From Cellvibrio sp. PSBB006 (GTDB taxonomy: Bacteria > Pseudomonadota > Gammaproteobacteria > Pseudomonadales > Cellvibrionaceae), in assembly GCF_002162135.1 (NCBI RefSeq), contig NZ_CP021382.1, forward strand, positions 310,001 to 374,000: 64,000 nt of DNA, in the 5' to 3' direction. How positions within the stretch are numbered: the first letter of the stretch is position 1; every line of letters starts with the position of its first letter. The translations under genes were made by a program, and so were the position numbers. Under the pieces are notes generated by a model. The model was not told the DNA's origin. It saw only the letters and a program-made list of their open reading frames with translations, and did not search any database. This document shows positions 49,287 to 59,185 of the stretch, piece after piece.

Positions 49287-52200
49287 TTACCAAAACACCT
49301 CAACCCAACGGTTATCCTTCAAACACGGAAAATACAACGCCGTCTTCGTTTCACGCCCATCCATCACACCAAACCATTCCCGATAGCGCGCCAATTGTTC
49401 CCGGTAACTCTCGGTTTCCTGCGCAATAAATTCCGCTTCGGTCTGATTTTGCATAGGTTCGCTGCTTTTGTAATCCACAATCCAGCGCACGCCCTCGGCA
49501 ACAAATGTGCGGTCAACAATCGATTCCCGCAAACGATCACTGTGCTGGTAGAGTGCCAATTCGCAGGCACTGTACTCATGGGAATTATCCAACAACCATC
49601 GGCCGCGCGAATCACTTAGTGTTTGCCTTAATGCACGGTTTACTCTTTCAATAGCCAAATTCAATTCGGCGTCCTGCCAACCGGATTGGCGCAATTGAAT
49701 CTGCCAAAAAGGCGTCCGGCTTGTTAAATAGATATTGATATTTTCTCCGGTTAATTCATGCACCTGATTGCTCTCGGTGATGACTTGCAAAGTGCGATGA
49801 ATCAGCGTGCCGGTGTGGCGCGCCAGGCGATTGCTGCGTGTTTCCGACTCCGGTAAGTTCTCTTCATCATCGTATTCGTGGCCGCGATACTGCTTGAGCA
49901 AACCAACGTCCGCTAAGGCGGGCAGCTGCCAATCCGGCGTCAACCGCAGGATATGTTGCAGACCCGGTTGCTCAATATTCAGCGCTAATTGCGGGGCAGG
50001 CGCCATTGGTTTTGCGGAGGATACGTGTACATCTTCTTTTACCTCCGTCCAAATACTGGATAGCAGCGAATTTTTATTGGGTGTAGTAAGGGCATCATCT
50101 TTTTGTTTTACACACGCAAGCAAATGCAAACGTTTGATGGCGCGGGTACAACCCACATAGAGCAAACGTGTGGCTTCGTAATGTTGTTGTTTTTCTTTTT
50201 CGGCACGCATAAAACGATAAATAGCGCTGTGGTCCTCGCCAGTGGCGGCAAGCGGGCCGAGCAACAACTGGTTTTCGCCCTGGGCATCCAGTCGTTCCTG
50301 CCACATCAATAGTTCGTTGTCGTCGCGACGCGGCAAACGATCAAGCCCGGGAATAATGACCGTATCAAACTCCAGCCCTTTGGATTTATGAATCGTCATC
50401 ACCTGCAAACGCGGATCGGCATCGGCGCGCGGTTTGGCAAACAGTTTTTGTACGGCCGTATCAAACCCTTGCCAATCGCGGATACCGCCGCCTTCGTCAT
50501 AGCGTTCGAGCAACGCAAAATAACTGGCTGCGTTATCGCTGTCGTTGCTGTCCAGTAAAACAGCCGGTCCGCCCAACGCCAACCACACGCCTTCGATCCA
50601 CTGGCGCAAGGGCTTGCGGCGGCGCTGGCGCAAGGCGGGCTGTAACCTTGCCATCAACCGTGCGATTAATTTTTTTCCCTCAGCACTTAAGGCGTCGATA
50701 TGGATATGGTGCTGCAATTGTTGCCAGATCACGGGATAGCCATTTTCTTTCACGCGCGGACTACGCTCACCTACATCGACATTGACGAGTGCATGAAGGT
50801 CATGTAAATCCAGACCGCACCAGGGCGCGCGAAGAATCGCGAGCCAGGCGATGCGATCCTGGGGGTTCAGCAATGCGCGTGTCAGCGACATTAAATCCAC
50901 AATTGCCATACGACTGGCGAGGCTGTCAATGTCGGTGGCTTGCCAACGTAAGCCTGCTGCAGTTAATGCCGGTAATATCTGTGCGAGATGTGAACGCGTG
51001 CGAACCAGGATCGCTACTGTGCCCTCGGGATCTTCAGCACGCGCTTGTTGCACGAGTCGCACGACCTGATCCGCTTCATTGTGCTGCGCCGTTTGTTTGC
51101 CCGGATAATTGTCATTATCACCATTTTCGTCAAAGGTTTTCTCGCCCTTCGCGTTGTTGGTGTCGTTAACGTAAGCGCATGCAAAAAAACTCACCGCAGG
51201 GTCAGGTAAGTCCTGATTAAAGGCGATAGACGGCGAATATTTTACCGCGCCGCGACTGATGTCATCCTGCGCTGGAAATGCACAATGAAAGGTATGATTT
51301 ACCCACTTCACAATCCCCGCCTGCGACCGAAAATTAACGCGCAAGTCCAGGGCTTGCAAATCAACACTGCCTATCCCGCGTCGACGTGCATCGAGAAACA
51401 AGCCGACGTTGGCATTGCGAAAACCGTAACAGGATTGCATACCGTCGCCCACGATAAACAGTGTGCGTCCGTCATCGGGCTGCCAGCCCGCCGTGAGTTT
51501 TTCTAGCAAGCGCAATTGTGGGCTGGCGGTATCCTGAAATTCATCCACCAGGATGTGACGAATGCGGTAATCCAGTTGCAGGGCAATATCCGTGGGCGCA
51601 TCTTCATCCCCCAGCGCCAGTAAAGCAGCTTGCGAAATTGCACTGTAGTCCGTTGCGCCGAGTTGTTTAAACACGAGTGTTAATTGTGCAACTAGCAAGG
51701 GCAGCAATCGGGTCAGGCTATCGAGCAATTGCCATTGTTGGTCTTCATACGTTGATGTTGGCAAGCCGCGAATACCCTGGAGTAGCGCGGCGCATTCTGG
51801 TTGGGTTTCCTGCAATGTATCGATCAACTTTGCAAAGCGCTCTTTTAACAGCGTATTTTCCTTGCCTGCAGGAAAGCCTTCGTTTTTTGTCAGGCGTGCA
51901 CGAAAGGTGCCGGTGTTGGTCAGTAATAGATCAGTAAACGCAACCCATTGTTCAACAGCATTGGGTTCACATAAGGGTAAGCCGGTAATACCTAATAATT
52001 CGCGAATGCGATGTTTCTGCGGCGCTTCCTGCTCAAGATTTTTTGCGGCCTGATCGGCGATCGCGCATAACTCGCTGGCGTGCAGTTGCAAGCAGGCTTG
52101 CACCTGTTGCAAGTGTTCGACAATCACCTGGTGCAAGGTTTGTTCAAGATAATCCCGCGCATGTTGCTGGCGCGCTTGCAGTAACACTTCCAACCACTGT

Positions 52201-52826
52201 TCACGTTTCGCGAGCAGCGCTACCAGTAAATTTTCAATACTGGCGAGATTATTATCGAGATGGCGCAGCAGGCGGGCGAGGTCATCACGTAACGGTGAAT
52301 CCTGTTCCAACAACGCAAAAAATTCGCGCACGGCTAGACGATACGCTTTATTGGCATCTTCCAGGGTGTCGGGTTGCGCGCCCAGACCACTGGCCAGTGG
52401 CAACTGTTTGGTAATAGAACGGCATAAACTGTCGATAGTCTGCACGCGCAAACGTTGCGGGCTGGATAATAAATTCCAATTCAATTCACGATCGCGTTGC
52501 AGTACAGCTTGCGCCAGTTTCCAGGTAAGGCGTGCGTGAGGGTTGTCCGGTTCCGGCTGTTCTGCTGCCTGCCATAAGGCTTGTAATATCCGGTCCTGCA
52601 TTTCACCGGCGGCTTTACGCGTAAAGGTGATGGCGAGAACTTCTTCCGGCGCGTCACAGTACGCCAGCAAGGTTAATACTCGCTGGGTCAATAGTCCGGT
52701 TTTACCTGAACCGGCTGGCGCTGACACTGCAAAGGATTGGGTGGGGTCCAATGCGGCGCGACGGGCGTCGATGTCTGGTGGTGAGTCGGGCGAAAAACTG
52801 GCGTGCGGTAATTGCTCAAGGTTCAT
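49287..52826 (-). CDS. UvrD-family helicase-nuclease, AddA-like
   Basis: 1179-residue double-strand-break repair helicase. Walker A is SAPAGSGKTGLLTQR, motif II LVDEFQDTASPQLRLL, motif III GDGMQSCYGFRNA, motif V TIHKSKGLEFDTVI and motif VI ATRLLYVGCTRA. The C-terminal nuclease domain ends with VDYKSSEPM and a conserved QLARYREW. Works with the AddB-like protein whose gene overlaps its start by 4 bases. Together they replace or supplement RecBCD. Confidence 0.92.
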   Translation of the reverse strand: MNLEQLPHASFSPDSPPDIDARRAALDPTQSFAVSAPAGSGKTGLLTQRVLTLLAYCDAPEEVLAITFTRKAAGEMQDRILQALWQAAEQPEPDNPHARLTWKLAQAVLQRDRELNWNLLSSPQRLRVQTIDSLCRSITKQLPLASGLGAQPDTLEDANKAYRLAVREFFALLEQDSPLRDDLARLLRHLDNNLASIENLLVALLAKREQWLEVLLQARQQHARDYLEQTLHQVIVEHLQQVQACLQLHASELCAIADQAAKNLEQEAPQKHRIRELLGITGLPLCEPNAVEQWVAFTDLLLTNTGTFRARLTKNEGFPAGKENTLLKERFAKLIDTLQETQPECAALLQGIRGLPTSTYEDQQWQLLDSLTRLLPLLVAQLTLVFKQLGATDYSAISQAALLALGDEDAPTDIALQLDYRIRHILVDEFQDTASPQLRLLEKLTAGWQPDDGRTLFIVGDGMQSCYGFRNANVGLFLDARRRGIGSVDLQALDLRVNFRSQAGIVKWVNHTFHCAFPAQDDISRGAVKYSPSIAFNQDLPDPAVSFFACAYVNDTNNAKGEKTFDENGDNDNYPGKQTAQHNEADQVVRLVQQARAEDPEGTVAILVRTRSHLAQILPALTAAGLRWQATDIDSLASRMAIVDLMSLTRALLNPQDRIAWLAILRAPWCGLDLHDLHALVNVDVGERSPRVKENGYPVIWQQLQHHIHIDALSAEGKKLIARLMARLQPALRQRRRKPLRQWIEGVWLALGGPAVLLDSNDSDNAASYFALLERYDEGGGIRDWQGFDTAVQKLFAKPRADADPRLQVMTIHKSKGLEFDTVIIPGLDRLPRRDDNELLMWQERLDAQGENQLLLGPLAATGEDHSAIYRFMRAEKEKQQHYEATRLLYVGCTRAIKRLHLLACVKQKDDALTTPNKNSLLSSIWTEVKEDVHVSSAKPMAPAPQLALNIEQPGLQHILRLTPDWQLPALADVGLLKQYRGHEYDDEENLPESETRSNRLARHTGTLIHRTLQVITESNQVHELTGENINIYLTSRTPFWQIQLRQSGWQDAELNLAIERVNRALRQTLSDSRGRWLLDNSHEYSACELALYQHSDRLRESIVDRTFVAEGVRWIVDYKSSEPMQNQTEAEFIAQETESYREQLARYREWFGVMDGRETKTALYFPCLKDNRWVEVFW

Positions 52827-55546
52827 GGCAATTCCCTCACGACCGATATGTTTCCGGCATCAACCAACGCACCGATGGTATCGGCTTCCAACAATCGGTT
52901 TAACGGAATTAAATCCGTTGCGTATTGCATGGCGGATGGGTCTTTAAAGTCGACCCGCGCATCGCCCGCGATAAAATCCTGGGCGAGTTGTTGCAAGCAA
53001 CTTTGCCATTGCGCCAGTTGTTCAGGCCATTCCATGGGCGGTGGCTGAATGCCTTCGTGGAATACCGACAAATGCCCGGTGCCGAGCCATTGCACGGCTT
53101 TGGCATTGAGTTGCGCAAAAGCAATGGCGGCCACTGGTTCATGGTGGCTGACAGCATAGAGCGGCAACTGCGGTTCATCGGGACGTTCGCCGAGCCAGCT
53201 TTTGATTTTGGGTGAACCGGTTTTGTAATCAATCAATAACAATTCACCGGATTCCAGTTGATCGATGCGATCAATGCGTAGCTGCAATGTCAGGCCCGCA
53301 AAATTGACGGTACGTTGTTCTTCGATGGCTATCACGGTAAACGGCGGCCGCGTTTTTTCCTGCTCCAGCCACTCATGTAATAAATGCACAAGTCGTTCCT
53401 GTTCCAGCGAGCAATAAAAAGGCCCTAATTCCGCCGGGCGTTGTTGCTGTGCCGGGCGAATGGCTTCCGCTGCCGCTGTGTTGATCAGTTTGTGCAATTC
53501 ATCATCGGACAAGGCGAGTAACTGGTGAGAGTTGTTCAGTTTGCGCCAGATAATGGCCAGCGCATTGTGCAGAATATTGCCGCGTTCAATGGCAGAGAAA
53601 CCGGCCACTGGTTCGTTGATCTGTTCTGCACCGAGGCGCAAGCGCGCAAAGGCATTAAAGGGGCAGGCTGCCTGTTGTTTAAATACATTGCTGCCGCCGC
53701 GCACCGGTTTGTCATTCAGTAATAATTGCGGACCGCGTGAAACCTGCACCAGTTGCCATTGTTTTACCGCTGTGATGGTCTGTGCATTGTGTTGCGTGCA
53801 GCTGACACGGGTGAGCACCAGATCAGTTAACGCTGTCTCCGGAATAGCACGAATTAAGGCACTGGGACGCAATTCATTTTCCGTATCACTATGAGCTGAA
53901 CTGAACACCACCTGCGCTGCGCAGTGGCGATAATTTTCCGTCAGCGCCTGCGCAAAAACCAGTTCACGTTCAGCGCTGGCGTGAGGCATTTGATGGTCGC
54001 GTTGTAAGGCCATCGGCAGCAGCGGATTGGGTGCGGGTACCGGCGGCCATTGGCGATGATGCAGGCCCATGACCCAGCAATGACTGAAATGTAGGCCGGC
54101 GCCTTCCAGCGCACCCAGGATTTGAATGGGGGAATCCGGTGTCTGTGCCTGAAACGGCGTTTTACCGGCGAGGTTGCGCAGTTGTTTCAACGCTTGATGA
54201 TGATCAAGTCGCAACCCGGTGCTGTCCAGGGTGGCAAAATCATCCAGCACCTGATGCCAGAGTTTGACTTGCTGGAACTCCTGGCTATCCAGTCGACGCG
54301 TTCCAGGCCAACCCAGTAGGTTTAATTGTTGTTGAAAAAAATCCACCCAATAGCCTGCCGCGTGTTGGCCGAGGCTGGCGCGGCGTTGATTTTCCAGTGC
54401 GATAAGCCGTGTAGCAAGATTATCTGTTGAGATTATCTTCAAGGCATCGCAGATTTTGCGCGAGTGGTAATGCAAATCCGCTGCACTGATCATAAATTTG
54501 CCTTGCTTGCGCAGCCGTTCACAAATGCTGGCACGCAACGTCCATTCGTTATCAGCGTCGCTGAAAAACGGGGATTGCATCAGATCGCACAAGCTGTCCA
54601 ATTCCCAGGGACCGCGCGTGAGGTTCAATAATTCCAATGCAGCATAAATGATCGGCGTCGCTGCCAGCGGCGTACCGGCGGAGAAGTTAAATGGCAAGGT
54701 GTAACGCGGTTTATCCGGCAGCTTTGCCAGGGGTTCAAAGACATCGGTAAATAAGCGCTCTACTTGATCGCGACATTGTCCGAGGTTGGGCACAATAATA
54801 CCGATCACCGCATCCGCATCATGTTCCAATATCTGTTTTGCCCAGAGCGCAGCAGCGTTGATTTCCGTTTCATCATCTGTTGCGCTGACACGGTCGATTT
54901 TATTGTGGGTAACGCGTTGTGGTGGCAACGGAATAATGTCCAGGCTGGCCAGATTTAACACGTGATTAATCAGCGGCGGAATATCATCAAAGCCTTGCAG
55001 GTAAATGCGCATTGGGCGCGCCAGTATATTGCTAGCGAAGGCATCGGCAACAATATCGAAAGATTTCTCCTCGGTGATCAATTGCATTTGTGCGAGACGC
55101 GTATTGAATTCCTGTAGCCAGCTCACAAAATGTTGCGTGTTTTGATTTTCAAATCCGTGCAGTGCCTTTTCATCCAAACGCCATAACGCGAGATTGCGTA
55201 ACGCACTGTCTGCACTTTGGGCCAACGACTCCGGTTGCAGCAACGCATCGCTGACACTGGAATGGGTGATGACATCTTCCCACAGGTATTGGCGTTGCAA
55301 GGCGCTGGCAATCATCACCTGACTAGGCTCATAGGCTTGATCTTGCAATTGGTGCCAACATTCCCGTAGCCATTGATTCAACGGGTAAATAGCTGGTGCT
55401 GCCCATACGCTCTTGTCTTGTGTTTGCTGGTAAACCCCATAAGCGCGCAGTATGTGGTTGCGCAGGCGATTATTGGCCGTGAGAATTAAATCGCCCTGGG
55501 ACAAGGCGGGCAGCAGGGGAGTGATATCAAACAATGCAGCGACCAT
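52823..55546 (-). CDS. PD-(D/E)XK nuclease family protein, AddB-like
   Basis: 907-residue partner of the helicase. The N-terminal part has helicase-like remains without Walker A (LILTANNRLRNHILRAY), and the C-terminal nuclease has LLIDYKTGSPK, the catalytic lysine motif. The 'probable DNA repair protein' family with this layout typically precedes AddA-like UvrD genes in gammaproteobacteria. No iron-sulfur cysteines stand out at the C-terminus. Confidence 0.88.
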   Translation of the reverse strand: MVAALFDITPLLPALSQGDLILTANNRLRNHILRAYGVYQQTQDKSVWAAPAIYPLNQWLRECWHQLQDQAYEPSQVMIASALQRQYLWEDVITHSSVSDALLQPESLAQSADSALRNLALWRLDEKALHGFENQNTQHFVSWLQEFNTRLAQMQLITEEKSFDIVADAFASNILARPMRIYLQGFDDIPPLINHVLNLASLDIIPLPPQRVTHNKIDRVSATDDETEINAAALWAKQILEHDADAVIGIIVPNLGQCRDQVERLFTDVFEPLAKLPDKPRYTLPFNFSAGTPLAATPIIYAALELLNLTRGPWELDSLCDLMQSPFFSDADNEWTLRASICERLRKQGKFMISAADLHYHSRKICDALKIISTDNLATRLIALENQRRASLGQHAAGYWVDFFQQQLNLLGWPGTRRLDSQEFQQVKLWHQVLDDFATLDSTGLRLDHHQALKQLRNLAGKTPFQAQTPDSPIQILGALEGAGLHFSHCWVMGLHHRQWPPVPAPNPLLPMALQRDHQMPHASAERELVFAQALTENYRHCAAQVVFSSAHSDTENELRPSALIRAIPETALTDLVLTRVSCTQHNAQTITAVKQWQLVQVSRGPQLLLNDKPVRGGSNVFKQQAACPFNAFARLRLGAEQINEPVAGFSAIERGNILHNALAIIWRKLNNSHQLLALSDDELHKLINTAAAEAIRPAQQQRPAELGPFYCSLEQERLVHLLHEWLEQEKTRPPFTVIAIEEQRTVNFAGLTLQLRIDRIDQLESGELLLIDYKTGSPKIKSWLGERPDEPQLPLYAVSHHEPVAAIAFAQLNAKAVQWLGTGHLSVFHEGIQPPPMEWPEQLAQWQSCLQQLAQDFIAGDARVDFKDPSAMQYATDLIPLNRLLEADTIGALVDAGNISVVRELP

Positions 55547-55641
55547 GCCGAAACCTGTGTAAATAATCGGTTATTGAAGTGGCGTTATCATCGCACAGGG
55601 GTATCGTTAAGGCTATGTCTGAGGCTTGGTTATCGACAATG

Positions 55642-56478
55642 TCAACACGCCACAATGTCGACTTTTTCCAATGAAAAATTGCTCAATGCTGCGCGCAGTA
55701 ATTCCACTTCACGGGTGGCTTTGGTAAACAAGGCCAAATGACAATGACGTAAATCTGTGCGGGAAACGGGTGGTGGTTGGTGCAATAAAAACGCAACCCT
55801 GCGGGCGATGGCTTCGCCGGAATCAATGAATTGAATCGTGCCTGGCAGGCATTGGCGCAACTCATCTTGTAACAACGGAAAGTGGGTGCAGGCGAGGACT
55901 AACGTATCCAACTCTGCAGCGCGCGGTGCGGTAGCAAAGGGTGCAACAATCGCCGCGATTTTTTCCAGCGCAATAGTTTCGCCGCGCAATTTTTGCTCTG
56001 CCAGGTGAACCAGCTCGCTGCTGCCGACAGAAATGACTGTGCAGTTTCCAGCGTATTCCCTGATCAGGTCGTGCGTGTAGGGGCGAGCCACGGTGGCCGG
56101 TGTTGCCAATAAGCCAATGAGTTTGGTTGCAGAGTGTATGGCAGCCGGTTTTATCGCCGGCACCACACCGACAATGGGTTGGGTAAAGTGACTGCGGATA
56201 TGGGGCAATGTCAGGGTGCTGGCGGTGTTGCAGGCAACCACAATGATATCCACCGGACCGTACCCCTGCTCAATGTGCTGCAATAATGCGTGCAGCACTT
56301 TATCGACGCGTGCGATCAACTCGTCTTCAGATTTTGTTCCGTAGGGAAAGGCGGCATTGTCAGAGGCGTAGAGATATTGGCAGTCCGGCAAGCGTTGCTG
56401 GATTTCGCGCATAACACTCAGGCCCCCCACGCCGGAGTCAAAGACCAGGATGCGTGGAGTGTGCTGTATGGTGTTCAT
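55642..56478 (-). CDS. murI: Glutamate racemase
   Basis: Makes D-glutamate for peptidoglycan. Signatures are FDSGVGGLSVMREI, VACNTASTLTLPHI and VLACTHFPLL, carrying the two catalytic cysteines. The ATG at 56478 is chosen over a TTG at 56490. 278 residues, normal length. Adjacent to a TPR gene upstream. Confidence 0.95.
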   Translation of the reverse strand: MNTIQHTPRILVFDSGVGGLSVMREIQQRLPDCQYLYASDNAAFPYGTKSEDELIARVDKVLHALLQHIEQGYGPVDIIVVACNTASTLTLPHIRSHFTQPIVGVVPAIKPAAIHSATKLIGLLATPATVARPYTHDLIREYAGNCTVISVGSSELVHLAEQKLRGETIALEKIAAIVAPFATAPRAAELDTLVLACTHFPLLQDELRQCLPGTIQFIDSGEAIARRVAFLLHQPPPVSRTDLRHCHLALFTKATREVELLRAALSNFSLEKVDIVAC

Positions 56479-56486
56479 GTAACGAT

Positions 56487-56984
56487 TCAATTCCCTCGGG
56501 TTTGAAAAAGTTTTTGGTGCTGTTCGCTGGAAATTCCCGGTGATGGCTCATTTAACGTCTGGCGGGACAACAAACCGGCGATGGCGAAATAATACTTGCG
56601 ATCTTCAGCAGAAAAAATATCCATCCGGGCAATGTCATACGCGCATAAAAGAGCTGTGCGTGCACTGTCATATAAGCCCAATTCCCATAAGCACTGGCCC
56701 AGGCGCAAATGTATAAAAGGCGCTTGCGACATCTGAGGGCAACATAAGGCCGACTGCAAGGCCTCGCGACCCGGCTGGTATTGGCCGGAACGGAAATAGC
56801 TATCGCCGATGGCTGTCAACACCCAGCCCGCTTCAACACAATCTGTTTGCGGCTTGGGCAGAAGCAGCCAGGCTTGATAGAATAGCCGCAAGGCAGCCTT
56901 GTAATCGCCGGCATCGTAATGCTGGTATCCGGTAGCACAAAGCTGACGGATCTTGCGGGTGAGCTCGGGATTAGTGGAAGACAT
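56487..56984 (-). CDS. TPR-containing cytoplasmic protein
   Basis: 165 residues, no signal peptide, three or four TPR units (YDAGDYKAALRLFYQAWLLLP and FIHLRLGQCLWELGLYDSAR are clear). Function unknown. It precedes murI by 8 bases on the minus strand, so they may be co-transcribed. Confidence 0.82.
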   Translation of the reverse strand: MSSTNPELTRKIRQLCATGYQHYDAGDYKAALRLFYQAWLLLPKPQTDCVEAGWVLTAIGDSYFRSGQYQPGREALQSALCCPQMSQAPFIHLRLGQCLWELGLYDSARTALLCAYDIARMDIFSAEDRKYYFAIAGLLSRQTLNEPSPGISSEQHQKLFQTRGN

Positions 56985-57151
56985 GATACCTTGAACAAAC
57001 GGGTTCGTGGGATGGCGATTGTATTGGGGCCTTCACCCGGTATACAAGTACAACCACGGATTCGGTGAACTACCGCACCAAAGCGCGCCTCGCTGGCGTA
57101 TCGACGGTCAATAACCCGGCAATTCATCGGCCGGTTCAATAGGAACGACTT

Positions 57152-58708
57152 TTGGATAATCACACTATCATCCTGCTGGCCGCTGCGCTGGGGGGACTAT
57201 TGTTGGGCGTTATACTTAGCGCATTGCTACTGCGCCGACGCACGGATGAGGCGGTATTCAGCCGTACCCGTGACCTGGAAACCGAACTGGCGAGCCGTCA
57301 GAGCGCATGGGATCTGCGCGAGGCCGGCCTGATTCGTGAACTCGATTACCTGCGCAGCCAGCAAGAGGAATTGAAGTCGGTGCTGCGAGATGGCGACCAA
57401 CAGCGAACGCAACTGCAGCATCAGCTTGGTGAAGTACGGCAGGAATTTGCAGCGGCGCGTGAGAAACTGCAGTTTCTGGGTGATGTGCAACTACAGTTGC
57501 GCCGGAGTGAACAGGCAGCTCACACAGCACAAAATGAACTGACTGAATTAAAAACCCGACTCGAACAGGAGCGACAAAATTTTGCGGAACAACTTAAGCT
57601 CTTGCAGGATGCAAAGCTGGATTTGAGCAAGGAGTTTGAAAATATTGCCAATAAAATTTTTGACCATAAACAACAACAGTTTTCCAGCAGCAGTAAGAGT
57701 TTGCTGGAGACGACGCTTGATCCGTTGCGATTGCAACTCAATGAATTTCGTCGCAAGGTAGAAGACGTTTACGAAAAAGAAACCGCTGACCGCAACCGCC
57801 TTGCGGGACAGGTACTGGAACTGCAAAAACAAACCCAGAAGATCGGTGAAGATGCGATCAACCTTGCCCAGGCATTGAAAGGCAATTCCAAGGTTCAGGG
57901 TAATTGGGGTGAGGTGGTGTTGGAGCGCTTGCTGGAACAATCCGGTCTACAGAAAGGACGTGAGTACGATACCCAGATCAGTTTTACCGACGAATCCGGC
58001 AGCCGTCGTATGCCGGATGTGATCGTGCATTTGCCGGAGAATAAAGACATCATCATCGACGCCAAGGTCTCTCTGGTCGATTATGAAAAATATTGTAATA
58101 CCGATGATGATCTGGAACGCCAGCGCTACTTAGCCGCGCATGTGGCGTCTTTGCGCAGCCACATCAAGCAACTCAGTGTGAAGGATTATGAAAAACTCGA
58201 TGGCGTTAAGTCACTGGACTTTGTGTTTATCTTTGTGCCGGTTGAAGCGGCTTTTCTGCTGGCTTTGCAACATGAACCGGGCTTGTCCCATGAGGCCTAT
58301 GATCGGCGTATTATCCTTGTTAGCCCCACTAACTTATTGGCGATTCTGCGCACGGTAGAAAATATCTGGCGATACGAAAAACAGAATCGCAACGCTGAAC
58401 GTATTGCTCGCGATGCGGGTGCGCTACACGATCAATTCGTGCTGTTGCTGGAATCTCTCGACAGTCTCGGCAACTATCTGGATAAAACCCGCGAAGCCTA
58501 TGACACAACGCGCAAACGTTTGCAGACCGGGCGCGGCAACCTGGTCAAGCGCGTGGACGATATCCGCCGCCTGGGAGCGAAAACCAAAAAACGTATTGAT
58601 CGTGAACTGATTGATGATACGCCGCTGGACGACGAACAATTGCTGGAGGAGCTACCTGAAGACTCAGTTGAAAACTCAACTGATGTGCTCCCCGAAAACA
58701 ACACCTGA
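57152..58708 (+). CDS. rmuC: DNA recombination protein RmuC
   Basis: 518-residue RmuC. An N-terminal membrane anchor (ILLAAALGGLLLGVILSALLL, shorter here) is followed by a long coiled coil (about 60-230) and the RmuC nuclease-like domain with VQGNWGEVVLERLLEQSGL, GSRRMPDVIVHLPENKDI and DAKVSLVDYEKY. The TTG start at 57152 follows AGGA; no better ATG lies upstream or downstream before the anchor. Suppresses inversions at repeats in E. coli, relevant to a repeat-rich genome. Confidence 0.93.
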   Translation: MDNHTIILLAAALGGLLLGVILSALLLRRRTDEAVFSRTRDLETELASRQSAWDLREAGLIRELDYLRSQQEELKSVLRDGDQQRTQLQHQLGEVRQEFAAAREKLQFLGDVQLQLRRSEQAAHTAQNELTELKTRLEQERQNFAEQLKLLQDAKLDLSKEFENIANKIFDHKQQQFSSSSKSLLETTLDPLRLQLNEFRRKVEDVYEKETADRNRLAGQVLELQKQTQKIGEDAINLAQALKGNSKVQGNWGEVVLERLLEQSGLQKGREYDTQISFTDESGSRRMPDVIVHLPENKDIIIDAKVSLVDYEKYCNTDDDLERQRYLAAHVASLRSHIKQLSVKDYEKLDGVKSLDFVFIFVPVEAAFLLALQHEPGLSHEAYDRRIILVSPTNLLAILRTVENIWRYEKQNRNAERIARDAGALHDQFVLLLESLDSLGNYLDKTREAYDTTRKRLQTGRGNLVKRVDDIRRLGAKTKKRIDRELIDDTPLDDEQLLEELPEDSVENSTDVLPENNT

Positions 58709-58723
58709 TATTGAGGTTTACCC

Positions 58724-59185
58724 ATGAGTCTTGAAATAATCCTGTTGGTTATCGGTTTGATTATTGTGAGTATTCTGGCGGCTATTGCCGGCGTGCTCTT
58801 GTACAAGGTACATCAGAAAAATCAGGTGCAGCGCGCTTTATTGGCTGAGAAGGAGCAGGCGATAAAGGAACAGCGTGCGAATATCAACCGCAGTATTCAA
58901 ATTCTGGCCCAGGCTTCCCAGTCCGAAGATTTGACCCTGACAGAAGCCTGCATTCGAATCTCGGTTTTACTCGACAGCCTTGGTGTGGATGATGGCGTGC
59001 GTGAAGAGTTCTCCGCGTTTTATCAGCTGCGCAGCCTCACTGAGCATATTCCGATTCTGGATGGTTGGAAAAAACTGAGCCGCAAGGAGCAGATGCAATT
59101 TGATCTACAGCGCATGAAGCACGAAGCCAGTTATCGCGACTTCGTGCTGGATGCGGCGGTGCGTATCAAAGGGCGCGAGTTTTAG
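58724..59185 (+). CDS. DUF2489 family membrane-anchored protein
   Basis: 153 residues with one N-terminal helix (ILLVIGLIIVSILAAIAGVLL) and a helical cytoplasmic region containing LTEACIRISVLLDSL and a conserved SRKEQMQFDLQRMKHEA. Function unknown. It follows rmuC by 15 bases and is convergent with trmA (4-base overlap). Confidence 0.88.
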   Translation: MSLEIILLVIGLIIVSILAAIAGVLLYKVHQKNQVQRALLAEKEQAIKEQRANINRSIQILAQASQSEDLTLTEACIRISVLLDSLGVDDGVREEFSAFYQLRSLTEHIPILDGWKKLSRKEQMQFDLQRMKHEASYRDFVLDAAVRIKGREF